DNA of 64,000 nucleotides, taken from assembly GCA_037962975.1 (NCBI GenBank), contig CM075675.1:28460501-28524500 (forward strand), given 5' to 3'. Under the pieces are notes generated by a model that saw only the letters and a list, made by a program, of their open reading frames with translations, made no database searches and had not been told where the DNA came from. This stretch comes from Clitoria ternatea. Taxonomy: Eukaryota > Streptophyta > Magnoliopsida > Fabales > Fabaceae. Position numbers and translations under genes: made by a program. Position 1 is the stretch's first letter; the number at the start of each line of letters is the position of its first letter. This document shows, in pieces, positions 1 to 12,879 of the stretch.

Positions 1-2180
1 ATAACTTCTCAACTTAAAATTTATAATAAATTTAATATATTATGTAACTTATTCTGAAATATCTATACATGGATCTGAATTATTATAACTTATACGGACT
101 GGACTAAACCTATGCAAGGACTTGGATTTTTATATCCTATATGGATCGAACTAAACCTATGCAAGGACTTGGACTATTATGACCTGTCTAGACTGAACTA
201 TACCCATGCGAAGACTGGATATATGGACTTATATAGACCTGTGCGAGGAATGGACTATAAGGACTCAAAATCAAATCGACTAATTTAAATAACCATTAAA
301 AATTTGAATTATATTTATAAGCGATATTTAGTTGATTTGACTTGATTATAATTAATTATATTTGATTTCGATTAATGATATTGTGATTTATAATATTAGA
401 CTGTGATTAATAATATGCAATTATGATTGATGATATTTGATTGTGATTGATGAGATTACTATACTTGATTGTGGTTGATGAATGATTGATGACCTTGTGA
501 TATGAAGTTTGAGCATATAGCAAGCATGACGGAAAGTTAAAAATCAGTAAGAATTTTCTTACCTTACTCTTTAAATTTTTATTCCAAGAGAAAGTATTTT
601 ATAATTATTTTAGTCTTTTATTTCTTCTTAGAAATAATTTTTATTAACTTTATTTTTAATCTCTATAATAAAATCTAGTATTAGAAAGAAGCTATTTTAT
701 GAAAATCAGAGGTTGAAATAATTAATTCTTGAATTAAAGAAAATTTTTATAGTTTTAAGTATTCTTAGTTAATGATTTTAAATTATTTTCTTTAGAAATT
801 AGAAGTTTAAAGTAAATTATTTTGGTTTTCCCCAACGAAATAACTAAAGAATATTTTGTGAAGATTTCAAAAACTCAATCTAGTTAAGATTCAAATTGAG
901 AAAAATTATGTAAATATGTGAAGATTTTTAAGAGAAAGCTTTGAGATATTTAAGGCTTGGAAACTCAATTTTGGTAAGATCTGAATTTGAAGACTGTACT
1001 AAATTATTTCAGTATAACAGAAGTTCAAAGAAGAACTTATGGAAATGTACAGTTTATTGTGATGATTTTGTGAACCTTTATGGTATTTAATAATTGAGTT
1101 TCTAAAAGCCTTAACCAACTAAATATGCGAGTAGTTCATGCATCATGAATCATTAAATAGAAATGAGATGTGATATTGCCTGGGGACGGATTATTGAAAC
1201 CGAGGATACATTAGAGGAGACTTAATTGTGAGCCTTGGGATGAGAGAGTGTGAAAGGGTGCTTCAGGTGACCTGGGGTCGCTCCCTAATGTCGGGTACTT
1301 TCACAATAAAAACTTTCTCAGTCTGACTAGTCTCTAAGTGTTTCCACGCCAGTTGAGCTGTTCATATGCCATGAAGGCATTTATGTTATTATTATCCAGA
1401 ATTTATGAAACAATGTAAACTCCTGGTTGGCCCAGTGCAAACTAAAACTTTAAGGGCCCATATGCATAAACTGAATAAGATAGTAGCATAAGCATTACAT
1501 AACATTCATGTGATTGTGACATTCTATATGGATGGTTATGAATGAAAATATAAGTGTTATGTATGTGGAAACCCTATATTCATAATTGATTGTATATAAG
1601 ATTATGACTGATATTACTATATTAGTTTGTGAAAACCTTATGCTTATGTCTTATCTGTAATATATTATATTTTGTTTCTCACTCCTTCTTGTTTGAATTT
1701 TTGTGTCCAAAATATATGTTATATGATATATAGCTAGCAGTCCAAGATGGAAGGATATGTAATTACAAGAGGATAAAGTGGTCTCATCCTCAATCGATTA
1801 GATGAAGAGATATGACAAGAGTAGGATTCAAAAACTCGATGGTTCAAGGACTAGGAAATGTTTGTTCACATTTGTAGTAGAGGTATAGTTTAGTTTTATT
1901 TTGCCTTATTACAATATCAAGTAGATAATTGTAACAAGGTAAAGGTTAAACTTTGATAAACTCTTTCATTCGGATATAATATTGTAATGATTTATCACTT
2001 ATGATTTCTATAAATTATTTTGTCATTATGGACAAATATTTGAAAGACAATTTTTTTTACTTTCAATATTCAAAGGAAATCAGATGTATATACGTCCTTG
2101 TATACACGAGATAAAGAGTGATAAATATGTATATCTTTCTAAAAATTTTTTTTATCTCGTGTATATAAGGGGGTGTTACA
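1..2180 (+). mobile_element. Partial LTR (3' portion) of a gypsy-like retrotransposon
   Basis: No coding frame was seen. The block ends at 2180 with GGGGGTGTTACA, the same kind of terminus as the 5' LTR of element D (ends AAGGGTGTTACA at 60968). Its internal layout also resembles that LTR. No primer-binding site follows 2180, so this would be a 3' LTR or solo LTR whose start lies before the window. The assignment rests on the terminus and general composition only; an unrelated AT-rich intergenic stretch remains possible. Confidence 0.35.
104..222. repeat. Short tandem repeat, about 47 bp period
   Basis: CTAAACCTATGCAAGGACTT starts at 104 and recurs at 151. A more degenerate third copy (ACTATACCCATGCGAAGACT) lies near 198. 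It is a minisatellite inside the putative LTR fragment. Confidence 0.6.
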
Positions 2181-2303
2181 TTTACTCCTTTTTAACCCCC
2201 ACATAGTCTTTCTTCTCATTTAAAGTAATTTTCTTCTAATACGTTTTATTACTATTTTTGATTATTTATAATTTTATTTATTTATTTATTTGTTATTTAG
2301 TTA
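2181..2303. other. AT-rich spacer without gene
   Basis: A short AT-rich stretch with a TTTA microsatellite near 2275-2290. It takes the place where the last ~115 bp of element A's left LTR would be expected, and it does not resemble them. Confidence 0.5.
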
Positions 2304-2700
2304 TGTTATACTAGTCGTGAACAATTAAATCATAAAACATTTATATAGCGAAAACGATAGAAAAGATTACAGTACATGGTACATAATATTATTACAACCC
2401 ATTAAAATTTAAATGAAACCAAAGTCCAAGCAATAAATCAAAAAAGCTTCATTAATGTCATCACTCGTCATTCTGTGTAGCATGCATTGTAAAAATTAAT
2501 GTAAGAGTGAGACAGAATATAGAATAAATATAAAATAAGTAAGATTGCACAAACACAATCAACAAACCATAATGATATGATGAATATGCTAAACAAGTTC
2601 ATTTATATTTAATAAATCTTTAACTTAGTCAAATGATGTCATGCTGGATCCATTTTGGTTTGGTGGGAATACTTCTATAAAAAGTCTCATAGAGACACCA

Positions 2701-2885
2701 GTAGGAATTTTCATAACCATGAATCCCTACACCCTTATGGCTCCTGCAAAAATAAATACACAAGTAGGAATTTGCATAACCATGAATCCCTACACCCTCA
2801 TGGCTCCTGCGAAAATAAATACACAAGTAGGAATTTACATAACCATGAATCCCTACACCCTCATGGCACCTGTGAAAATAGGGCT
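2701..2885. repeat. 63-bp tandem repeat, three copies, in LTR of A
   Basis: GTAGGAATTT...CATAACCATGAATCCCTAC starts at 2701, 2764 and 2827, a 63-bp period. The array produces overlapping ORFs on both strands that are translations of the repeat and not genes. The other LTR carries the same array at 10833-11015. Confidence 0.9.
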
Positions 2886-4513
2886 TTAACTCATCATAGA
2901 GTAACCCCCACCAGGGTAGGCAATTATGGAACCCCTAAATTCTATGGTGCGTCCAAATGCTTATGATGCATGAATGCCTTTAATTCTCTTTATTGATTTA
3001 ACATACCATGATATCAATATTTCCATAATCACTTGGAAAACCACAAGTCCTCATAGGACACATCACATATAATAATTTTCAGAATCATGGATTTACTGTT
3101 TCAACAACATATCTCAATAAACCACAAGACATTCATGTATACATTAATTTAGTCATTCATAATTATTCATGACAAAAATATATATACTGTATGTCATGTA
3201 TAGGACACTCAATAACATCCATAATAATCAATAATCCCTCAATAATTCAATAATAGATCATTACTTATATGAAAAATATCATTTTCATCTATAATAACCA
3301 TTATAGGTAAGTTTCAGCATTTTACAACAGCAACATACGTTAGTAAAACAACCATAACGTGAGCAAATCAAATCCTTTTTAAGTAATTCCACTTTTTATA
3401 GTTCCATAACAAAATTATTTACAACTTTCATGAAGACAATAATTTCAAATTCCAAACAGAAACATCACAGAATCACAGTATACTAAACCATCTCAAAGAA
3501 AGTAGTAAAACGTACATATGTTGGTATTTTCAATGTTTTTGGAGCTACAAAAATAATTTTGGCATGGGATCGGTTCTAAATTACTCATAACAAAAATATC
3601 TAAAACTTTTATGAGACACTGAACATTAATTCTCATCACAAAATTCCCAGTTTTAAAAATACAATTCGTAATTTATGTCAGCAGATTTTCAGCATGAATA
3701 TACTTCTGTATTTTAGGAATAACTAGAGCTACAAATATCCTTTTAACTTGAAACCACTTTTTATAGATCCATAACATAAATATCTACAACTTTTGTGAAG
3801 ACATCAAAGTCTAAAAATGTATGTATAATTCCCAAAATATTAATATATACACAAAATAGAAGATACATATTCCAAACAGACATGCTGTAGTATTTTGGCT
3901 ATAACTCATGATATACATATCCAAATAAGTCGGTTCAAGTCTCAAAATTCACATTACAAAAAGATCTACAACTTTGATGAAGAAGTCAAAATCAAATTCA
4001 CACATTTTCAGCTTCAAAATTGAGCAACAAGTTCCGAAAATAATTTTGGAATATCCTAGAATCAGCATACAATTCTACCCATTCCATAATTATTCACAAC
4101 CCTATCCCCTCTTACCTTGATGAAGGGTCTTAGATTGGTTGAAAAACGTTTTCTTCTTACTGTCTTAGCTTCAAATCAGAGTGACTTGTACGTAGAGAAG
4201 GAAATGAGAAAGAGAGACTTTTACTAATTTTCGTTGTTCTGAGAATTCAGACTTGGAAAAGGTGTGGTATTGATTTAATAATGTACAAGACAAGTGAGGG
4301 GACAAGCTTTCTCGTGACTGGAGGTTAGGTGCATCAATTATGGAAATAATAGAGGTTTTATATAAGAAGTGAGCTGTATTTTGGCCATTACCGCTGCCTA
4401 CCTACTGGAGCTTTGTTTGATTGAAGTAAATATATTAAAATATGTACAAAACGACATGATTGGTGTAAAAGATTAATCTCTAACGCTGGTTCGGTATTTT
4501 GGGAATAATTACC

Positions 4514-4596
4514 GACTGGAACTTTACCGGTCAGTATATTTACTGACTGGAACTCCACCGGTCAGTATATTTGCCGATTGGAGCTCTACCGGTCAG
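4514..4596. repeat. 31-bp tandem repeat, three copies, in LTR of A
   Basis: GACTGGAACTTTACCGGTCAG and close variants start at 4514, 4545 and 4576. Each unit holds a CCGGTCAG/CTGACTGG near-palindrome. Matching array in the other LTR at 12648-12730. Confidence 0.85.
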
Positions 4597-4739
4597 ATTC
4601 TAACAGGTATGAAGCAGGTCAATTGTTAGGATCGTGCCCGGCCTTGGAAACCATCCATTCTCCCAGTCGTTATGGTTCGACATTTATGTTTCCGAGAAGT
4701 CTCAGCAGTCTCTTTCCGTTCAGTGTAGCTTCACCCGGG

Positions 4740-5570
4740 AGGGAATTCACTCAGAAGTGTTTCCGCCTGAAACACTCGGTCAGCTTTTCCTTCCTCGGAA
4801 TAACTCACTCGGAAATGTCTCACCCGAACTCATCTAGAATTATCTCACTCAGATTTATATATATCTGCCTGAAGTGTTCTTTCAAAGCCACTTTTCCTTT
4901 CCGAATGGATCCACTCGGATATTTCCCTGACTGAATTTCTTCACTCGGAAGTATTTCTCACTCGGAGTTATAGTCTTTGTCCAGATGTACTCTCACTGGA
5001 AATGATTCACTCGGTAACCTCAATCGGTGACATGTCACACGGGAATCAGAAAGGTATCACTTGGTGTTATCTCACTCGGTGCCATCCCACACGGAAGTGC
5101 TGCACTCGGAAAGTTACACTTAACTCTGAACTAACCCACTCGGAAATTCACTACTCGGACACATCTTGGTCCGAGAAGTACTCATTCGGAATCAGCTTTT
5201 CTTCGGTTGGAAGTACTTCTCTCGGAAACGTTCACTCGGAGATGTTTCATTCGGGAATGAGGCACTCGAAGGTGTTTGACTCGGAAACAAGTCATTCAAA
5301 GTCGTTTGACTCGGAAACGAGTCATTCGAAGACAAGTCACTCGGACCTTTCACCCAGAAGTGGTTCTCTCAAACACACTTCACTCAAAATGTCTCCGAGG
5401 CCAGGACTCCACTCGGAAGTGTTTCTCTCGGTCATACCTCACTCGGAATTATGACCTTCACTCAGAATTTCTCTCGGTCACTCGGAAACATAACCTTCAC
5501 TCGGAAACTGATTCTTTTATTCACTCTGAAAGTCTTATTTTAGACATTATTCACTCGGAAATTGGATAAT
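4740..5570. repeat. Dense degenerate array of CACTCGGAA motifs in LTR of A
   Basis: The motif (T)CACTCGGAA and one-base variants recurs dozens of times over about 830 bp with irregular 10-30 bp spacing. In element orientation it lies at the 5' side of the LTR, in U3, upstream of the TATA box. ORFs over it are repeat translations rich in Ser, His and Glu. The other LTR holds the same array at 12880-13700. Confidence 0.85.
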
Positions 5571-5633
5571 ATCATTAATGATCTAGATAAAAAAAATGAT
5601 TATACATGAGATTGAAACTTTTAGGATGTTACA

Positions 5634-5647
5634 ATTCTCCCACCCTA
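5634..5647 (-). other. Polypurine tract of element A
   Basis: Read on the minus strand this is AGGGTGGGAGAAT directly before TGTAACATCC of the 3' LTR, the expected site for priming plus-strand DNA synthesis in Ty3-gypsy elements. Confidence 0.75.
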
Positions 5648-5686
5648 ATAAAAATTTCGTCCTCAAAATTTAATAAAACGCACCTC

Positions 5687-7717
5687 TCAGTGGAACAATT
5701 CTGGGTATTGCGTCCTTATAGTATCTTCACGCTCCCAAGTTAAAGTTATATCATTTCCTTGTTTCCATGCAACCTTCACTAATGGTACATCCTTGTTTCT
5801 CAGGCGTTTAATCGACCTTTCCATAATCTGTGTGGGTTCTACAGGGATGGTCAAATTTTCTCTAACTTCAACATCATCAGTAGCAATCACATGAGTGGGA
5901 TCTTGTACATACTTCCTCAATTGTGATACATGGAACACAGTGTGCAAATTTGCAAGGTGAGGAGGAAGTGCAATTTGATAAGCCACTGGGCCAATCCTCT
6001 TTAGAATTTCATATGGTCCAATGAACCTTGGGCTCAACTTTTTACTCTTCAATGCTCGACCAATCCCCTTGTGAGGTGAAACCTTCAAAAATACATGATC
6101 ACCAACTTGAAATTCAAGTGGTTTCCTCCTTTTATCGTAATAGTGCTTTTGTCTATCTTGGGATGCCTTCATCTTCTCTCTGATTATTTCTATTTGTTCA
6201 ATAGTCTGTTGCACAATTTCAGATCCTAACGCCAAACTTTCACCAGTTTCTAACCAACAAAGGGGCGTTCGAAACTTTCTACCGTACAATGCTTCAAATG
6301 GAGCCATACTAATACTGCTATGGTAACTATTGTTATACGTGAATTCAATCAGTGGAAGAAACTGCTCCCAACTACCACCATGCTCAAGCACACAAGATCG
6401 AAGTAAGTCTTCCAAACTTTGTATGGTACGTTCTGACTGTCCATCTATTTGAGGATGATAAGCTGAGCTTAATCAGAGTCTTGATCCTAACTCCTGATGC
6501 AAGCTTCCCCAGAATCGGGAAGTAAACCTCGGATCTCTATCTGACACAATACTGGAGGGTACACCATAAAGTCTCACGATCTCTTTCACATATAATTATG
6601 CCAACTTTTGTAGAGAATTCTTCATATTCATTGGGAAAAAGTGAGCAGACTTTGTCAATCTGTCTACAATAACCCAGATTGCATCATTTCCGAAATGTGT
6701 TCTTGGTAATCCTGACACAAAGTCCATTGAAATATTGTCCCATTTCTAGACAAGAATTTCCAATGGTTGTAGTTCACCAGATGGCTTCTGGTGTTCCACC
6801 TTGGCTTTTTGACATACCAGACATGAAGATATATATTTAGCTATTTCTTTCTTCATCCTTGGCCACCAAAAGCTTTTCTTCAGGTCTTGATACATCTTAG
6901 TTGATCCAGGATGAATACTCAACATACTTTTATGTGCTTCTTCTAGGATTGTCCTTCTTAGATCAACATCATCTAGTACATAAATTCTGCCCCTAATCCT
7001 CCAAATTCCATCTAATCCTTCTTGTAATCCCATATCCTTTCCATTCGCCTGTATCTCTCTCAATTCATGTAATTGCAAGTCCTTTTTCTGCTTCTCACCT
7101 ATCAGTTTCAGAAAATCATTGGTTATCTTCAAAGTTACCAAGGTCATACTTCTTGAAGATTTCATCTTCATACCCAAGTTCATATCTCGGAACTGTTCTA
7201 TCATTTCCATCTCTTTTACCATTAAAGATGCCATATGAATGGATTTCCTACTAAGTGTATCTGCTACCACATTTGCTTTTCCTGGATGGTACTTCAAATC
7301 AAAATCATAATCTTTAAGAAACTCCATCCACCTTCGCTGCCTCATGTTCAATTCCTTCTAATCGAATAAATACTTTAAGCTCTTATGGTCACTGAACACC
7401 TCAAACTTGACTCTATACAAATGGTGTCTCCAGATTTTCAAAGCAAATACCACCGCCGCCAACTCTAGATCATGCGTCGGATAGTTCATTTCATGCGGTC
7501 TCAACTGCCTAGAAGCATAGGCAATCACCTTTCGTTGTTGCATCAAAACACAACCTAAACCTATCTTAGAAGCATCACAATAAACCATAAAGTCTTCTTG
7601 TGGATTAGGCAAAGTTAAAACTGGAGCAGATGTAAGCTTTGATTTTAGTTCCTGGAAACTTTTCTCACATTCTGGCGTCCAAGAAAAAGGTTGATTCTTC
7701 CTGGTCAGACGAGTCAT
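5687..7717 (-). pseudogene. RNase H and integrase part of element A pol, broken
   Basis: The frame opens with the RT-connection/RNase H region (VYCDASKIGLGCVL; SDHKSLKYLFD), then the integrase zinc-binding region (HPGSTKMYQDLKKSFWW, CLVCQKAK), the catalytic core and a chromodomain-like C-terminus (PLVKVAWKQGNDITLTWERE). All lie in one frame but are interrupted by in-frame stops: TAG after KYLFD at about 7358, TAG after LEILV at about 6746, and two more at roughly 6596 and 6470 within the catalytic core. The KYLFD stop sits where element D has CAG (Gln). The encoded polyprotein cannot be made whole. Confidence 0.9.
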
Positions 7718-7734
7718 TGGTAAGGCAATTCAAG

Positions 7735-9117
7735 AAAACCCCTCATGAATCTCCGATAATAACCAGCTAATCCTAGGAAGCTTTGTATCTCAGTGATTGA
7801 AGTAGGTCTCTCCCAGTTTGTTACAGCTTCTATTTTAGAAGGGTCCACAGACACTCCTTCGCTTGAGATTACATGGCCTAGGAACTTTACCTCTTCCGAC
7901 CAAAACTCACATTTTGATAACTTAGCATACAACTGCTTCTCCTTCAGAATATGCATTACCACTCGAAGATGTTTTTCATGTTCCTCCCATGTCTTAGAAT
8001 AAATCAGAATGTCATCAATGAAGATAATGACAAATTGATCCAAGTATGAAAGAAACACTCGATTCATGTAATCCATGAATACAGCTGGGGCATTGGTCAC
8101 TCCGAAAGGCATCACAAGATACTCGTAATGACCATAGCATGTTCTAAAGGCTGTCTTTGGAATATCCTTAGACTTGACACGAATCTGATGATAACCCGAT
8201 CGTAGATCAATCTTGGAAAATACTGTAGCACCTCTCAATTGATCTATCAGATCATCAATTCTGGGCAAAGGATATTTATTCTTCACCGTCAATTTATTCA
8301 ATTGACGATAATCTACATATAGTCTCATGCTTCCATCTTTCTTCTTGACGAGCAATACCGGCGCTCCCCATGGCGACACACTAGGCCTGATAAAATGTTT
8401 CTCCAACAACTCTTCAATTTGCTTTTTCAATTCTGCCAGTTCAATAGGTGACATACGATACGGGGCCTTAGACACTGGTTCTGCTCCTGGAATTAAGTCA
8501 ATTGAGAATTCTATCTCACGTTCTGGAGGTAAACTTGAGATATTTTCTGGAAATACTTTAGGAAATTCAGAGACAACTAGCATCTCAATTGCTTTAGATT
8601 CACCATCTCCTTTAGAAAGAGTAAACAAGGCAAACAATTGAATTTCACCTTTTAAGGCAAAGATCTTGGGATTGTCAGAAATAGTGTTTCCTTCTGATGG
8701 GAATATCACGGTCTTGTTATGACAGTCCACCAAGACTCGATTCGTCGATAACCAGTTCATCCCTAGAATTACTTCCAGATCCTTCAAAGGTAAACAAACA
8801 AGATCGACAAGAAAGTTTCTACCTTCTATGAGCACAGAACAATCGTTACACACCTTAGTAGTCCTAAGTTGTGTACCGGTGGGAGTGGAAATAATCAGGT
8901 CATATATCATAGGCTTCACAGGTAATTGAAGACGTCTAACACACTCCTCAGAAATAAAAGAATGTGTAGCACCAGAATCAAACAACACAGATAAAATGGT
9001 ACCATTGATCTCACACTTACTTTGCACAAGATCGTCTGCTTGGTCTGCCTCTGAACCGCTGATGGCAAAGACTCTTCCTGTTGCTGGTTGTAATCTCTGG
9101 TCTGTTGACTCCCTATT
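7735..9117 (-). pseudogene. Protease and reverse transcriptase of element A, frameshifted
   Basis: The frame shows the aspartic protease motif LFDSGATHSFIS. The reverse transcriptase follows, with FSKIDLRSGYHQIRVK and the catalytic FIDDILIYSK (FIDD is the gypsy form of the YxDD box). One substitution changes the usual LCVDYRQLNK to LYVDYRQLNK. The reading frame is lost near 7735, after YYRRFM, where a frameshift separates it from the RNase H frame. The family functions are polyprotein processing and copying of the element RNA; this copy cannot supply them in full. Confidence 0.92.
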
Positions 9118-10095
9118 CTATCTTGGAGGTTGAACATCACGCGTGTTTCCTCCACGGCTTCCCTGATAATTAGAACCTCTTTGATTATTCAAAGTGTTAT
9201 TGTTGTTGTTTTGACGGTTCTGTGGACAGTTTGGACTGATGTGACCTTTCTGATTATAACGAAAGCAAGTGACATCTTCTAGGTGTCTGTTGCAATCACG
9301 TATATGTTGATTACCTCTGCAATTGTGACATTTGATATCCATATGATTGTTGCGTCTCTGAGAAGATGATGATTATCCTCCCTTGAAATAATTTGGATAG
9401 AACAATCCTTTCCTTTTGAAAGCAACTGACTGAGGTCTCAGTTGTCTATTAATCTTCTCTTGTGCCAATCTGGCTTGGTGGTTTTCTTCAAAAATTTGGC
9501 ATTTAATGATCAAGATGGGGAAACTCCGAATTTCTTGATAACCGATAGCCTCTTTGATTTCAAGATTCAACCCATTCTCGAACTTGACATACTTTGAGGC
9601 TTCAGCACCAGCCTGTTGGAAAGGAGGGTAAAAGAGGGATAATTCTTCAAATTTTGCAGCATACTCACCAACAGACATTGAGCCTTGTTTCAACTCCATG
9701 AATTCCAGCTCCTTTTGGCTCTTCACACTTGCTAGAAAATATTTCTCCAAAAAACAATCTCTGAAGTTGACCCAGTCCAAAGGTCTGTCAGTCTCAATCA
9801 TACGAATTCTGGTATGGATCCACAAGTTTTCTGCTTCCTCAATCATCATGTAGGTGGCATACTCCACCTTTTCGAATTCTGTGCAGGGCAAGGCTCGGAA
9901 GATGCATTCCATTTCCTTAACCCATAGGTATGCTACCTCTGGATTATAGCCTCCTTTGAATTGTGATGGCTTCCCTTTTAGGAAGTGATCTAATCCGTGA
10001 AGTCCTCCAGCACTTCTTGGTTGATTTTGCCTCTCTATGGCCTCAGCCAAGCGGTTGAAAGTGGCTGCCATAGCGTCGTTATTGTTTCTTGCCAT
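9118..10095 (-). pseudogene. gag of element A with in-frame stops
   Basis: Starts MARNNNDAMAATFN at 10095, the usual chromovirus gag start. It continues with the capsid-like retrotrans_gag region (FKGGYNPEVAYLWVKEME; GSMSVGEYAAKFEELS). A TAA at 9373-9375 and a TAG at 9118-9120 lie in the same frame. Between them is the nucleic-acid-binding knuckle region. Both knuckles are degraded: CHNCRGNQHIRDC has changed spacing, and CFRYNQKGHISPNC has Tyr in place of the second Cys. Together with the stops this indicates long inactivity. Confidence 0.88.
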
Positions 10096-10308
10096 CCTAC
10101 ATTCGTAGTTTGGTTTATACTAATTCTAAGGGAAAATATATATCGTATATAATTACAAGATTATAACATAACCATAAGAAATTTACAATTTAAGCGACAA
10201 GTCATATAGCACATACTTAACATATTATCAAGCAAGTAATGAAACAATTTACGTAGTATATCAAGAACAATACATGTCATAGCAATTTGGTCCTGAATTT
10301 TTGAAAAT

Positions 10309-10320
10309 GCTTTGATACCA
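10309..10320 (-). other. Primer-binding site of element A
   Basis: The minus strand reads TGGTATCAAAGC a few bases inside the 5' LTR, which ends ...GACGTCACA at 10325. It differs by one base from TGGTATCAGAGC, the complement of the initiator Met-tRNA 3' end used by most plant LTR elements. Confidence 0.75.
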
Positions 10321-10832
10321 CCAATGTGACGTCCATAAAATCTTTCCCGAATAAATTTTTCACGTTTTAAAGAATCATTTTGAAACTCGTAATTTAAATT
10401 CTGAAGTCACGTAAAAGTTGATAAATGCGGAATATCATGCCTACTAGTCATGAACAATTAAATCATAAAACATTTATATAGCGGAAACGATAGAAAAGAT
10501 TACAGTACATGGTACATAATATTATTACAACCCATTAAAATTTAAATGAAACCAAAGTCCAAGCAATAAATCATAAAAGCTTCATTAATGGCATCACTCG
10601 TCATTCTGTGTAGCATGCACTGTAAAAATTAATGTAAGAGTGAGACAGAATATAGAATAAATATAAAATAAGTAAGATTGCACAAACACAATCAACAAAC
10701 CATAATGATATGATGAATATACCAAACACGTTTATTTATATTTAATAAATCTTTAACTTAGTCAAATGATGTCATGCTGGATCCATTTTAGTTTGGTGGG
10801 AATACTTCAGTAAAAAGTCTCATAGAGACACC

Positions 10833-11015
10833 AGTAGGAATTTGCATAACCATGAATCCCTACACCCTCATGGCTCCTGCGAAAATAAACACACAAGTAG
10901 GAATTTGTATAACCATGAATCCCTACATCCTCATGGCTCATGCGAAAATAAGTACACAAGTAGGAATTTACATAACCATGAATCCCTACACCCTCATGGC
11001 TCCTACGAAAATAGG
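10833..11015. repeat. 63-bp tandem repeat, three copies, in 5' LTR of A
   Basis: Units start at 10833, 10897 and 10960; counterpart of 2701-2885. The same three-copy number in both LTRs means the array predates insertion. Confidence 0.88.
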
Positions 11016-12647
11016 GCTTTAACTCATCATAGAGTAACCCCCCACCAGGGTAGGCAATCATGGAACCCCTAAATTCCATGGTGCGTCCAAATGCTTATGA
11101 TGTATGAATGCCTTTAATTCTCTTTATCGATTTAACATACCATGATATCAATATTTCCATAATCACTTGGAAAACCACAAGTCTTCAAAGGACACATCAC
11201 ATATAATAATTTTTAGAATCATGGATTTACTGTTCAACAACATATCTCAATAAACCACAAGGCATTCATGTATACATTAATTTAGTCATTCATAATTATT
11301 CAGGATAAAAATATATATACTGTATGTCATGTATAGGACACTCAATAACATCCATAATAATCAATAATCCCTCAATAATTCAATAATAGATCATTATTCA
11401 TATGAAAAATATCATTTTCATCCATAATAACCATTATAGGTAAGTTTCAGCATTTTACAACATCAACATACGTTAGTAAAACAACTATAACGTGAGAAAA
11501 TCAAATCCTTTTTAAGTAATTCCACTTTCTGTAGTTCCATAACAAAATTATTTACAACTTTCATGAAGACCATAATTTCAAATTCCAAACAGAAACATCA
11601 CATAATCACAGTATACTAAATCATCTCAAAGAAAGTAGCAAAACGTACATATGTTGGTATTTTTAATGTTTTTGGAGCTACAAAAATAATTTTGGCATGG
11701 GATCAGTTCTAAATTAATCATAACAAAAATATATAAAACTTTTATGAAGACACTGAACACTAATTCTCATCACAAAATTCTCAGTTTTAAAAATACAATT
11801 CGTAATTTATGTCAGCAGATTTTTAGCATGAACATACTTCTGTATTTTAGGAATAACTAGAGCTACAAATATCATTTTAACTTGAAACCACTTTCTATAG
11901 ATCCATAACATAAATATCTAGAACTTTTGTGAAGACATCAAAGTCTAAAAACGTATGTATAATTCCCAGAATATTAATATATACACAAAATAGAAGATAC
12001 GTATTCCAAACAAACATGCTGTAGTATTTTGGCTATAACTCATGATATACATATCTAAATCAGTCGGTTCAAGTCTCAAAATTCACATAACAAATAGATC
12101 TACAACTTTTATGAAGAAGTCAAAATCAAATTCACACGTTTTCAGCTTCAAAATTGAGCAACAAGTTACTAAAATAATTCTGGAAATCCTAGAATCAGCA
12201 TATAATTATACCCATTCCATAATTATTCACAACCCTATCCCCTCTTACCTTGATGAAGGGTCTTAGATTGGTTGAAAAATGTTTTCTTCTTACTGTCCTA
12301 GCTTCGAATCAGAGTGACTTGTACGTAGAGAAGGAAATGAGAAAGAGAGACTTTTACTAATTTTCGTTGTTCTGAGAATTCAGACTTGGAAAAGGTGTGG
12401 TATTGATTTAATAATGTACAAGACAAGTAGGGAGACAAGCTTTCTCATGACTGGAGGTTAGGTGCATCAATTATGAAAATAATAGAGGTTTTAGATAAGA
12501 AGTGAGTTGTATTTTTGCCATTACCGCTGCCTACCTACTGGAGCTTTGTTTGATTGAAGTAAATATATTAAAATATGTACAAAACGACATGATTGGTGTA
12601 AAAGATTAATCTCTGACGCTAGTTCGGTATTTTGGGAATAATTACTG

Positions 12648-12730
12648 ACTGGAACTTTACCGGTCAGTATATTTGCCGACTGGAACTCCACCGGTCAGTA
12701 TATTTGCCGATTGGAGCTTTACCGGTCAGA
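12648..12730. repeat. 31-bp tandem repeat, three copies, in 5' LTR of A
   Basis: CCGGTCAG-containing units, counterpart of 4514-4596. Confidence 0.8.
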
Positions 12731-12879
12731 TTCTAACAGGTATGAAGCAGGTCAATTGTTAGGATCGTGCCCGGCCTTGGAAACCATCCATTCTCCTAGT
12801 CTTTATGGTTCGGCATTTCTGTTTTCGAGAAGTCTCAGCAGTCTCTTTCCGTTCAGTGTAGCTTCACCCGGGAGGGAAT

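Larger units (their letters stand above)
2304..5633 (-). repeat. 3' LTR of element A (outer end truncated)
   Basis: Nearly identical along its length to 10440-13766, including the internal tandem repeats. On the minus strand it begins TGTAACATCC at 5633. At the other end homology stops at TACTAGTC (about 2309); the last ~115 bp present in the other LTR are missing. A TATATAAAA box on the minus strand lies at 4357-4365. Confidence 0.9.

Noticed and set aside
2629..2966. ORFs on both strands with HNHESLHPHGSCENKYTSRN-type repeats
   Set aside because: They are translations of the 63-bp tandem repeat in the LTR; the same happens at 10807-11079.
4578..5569. ORFs of 97-150 codons in the LTR of A (also 12711-13702)
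   Set aside because: Translations of the CACTCGGAA array in overlapping frames.
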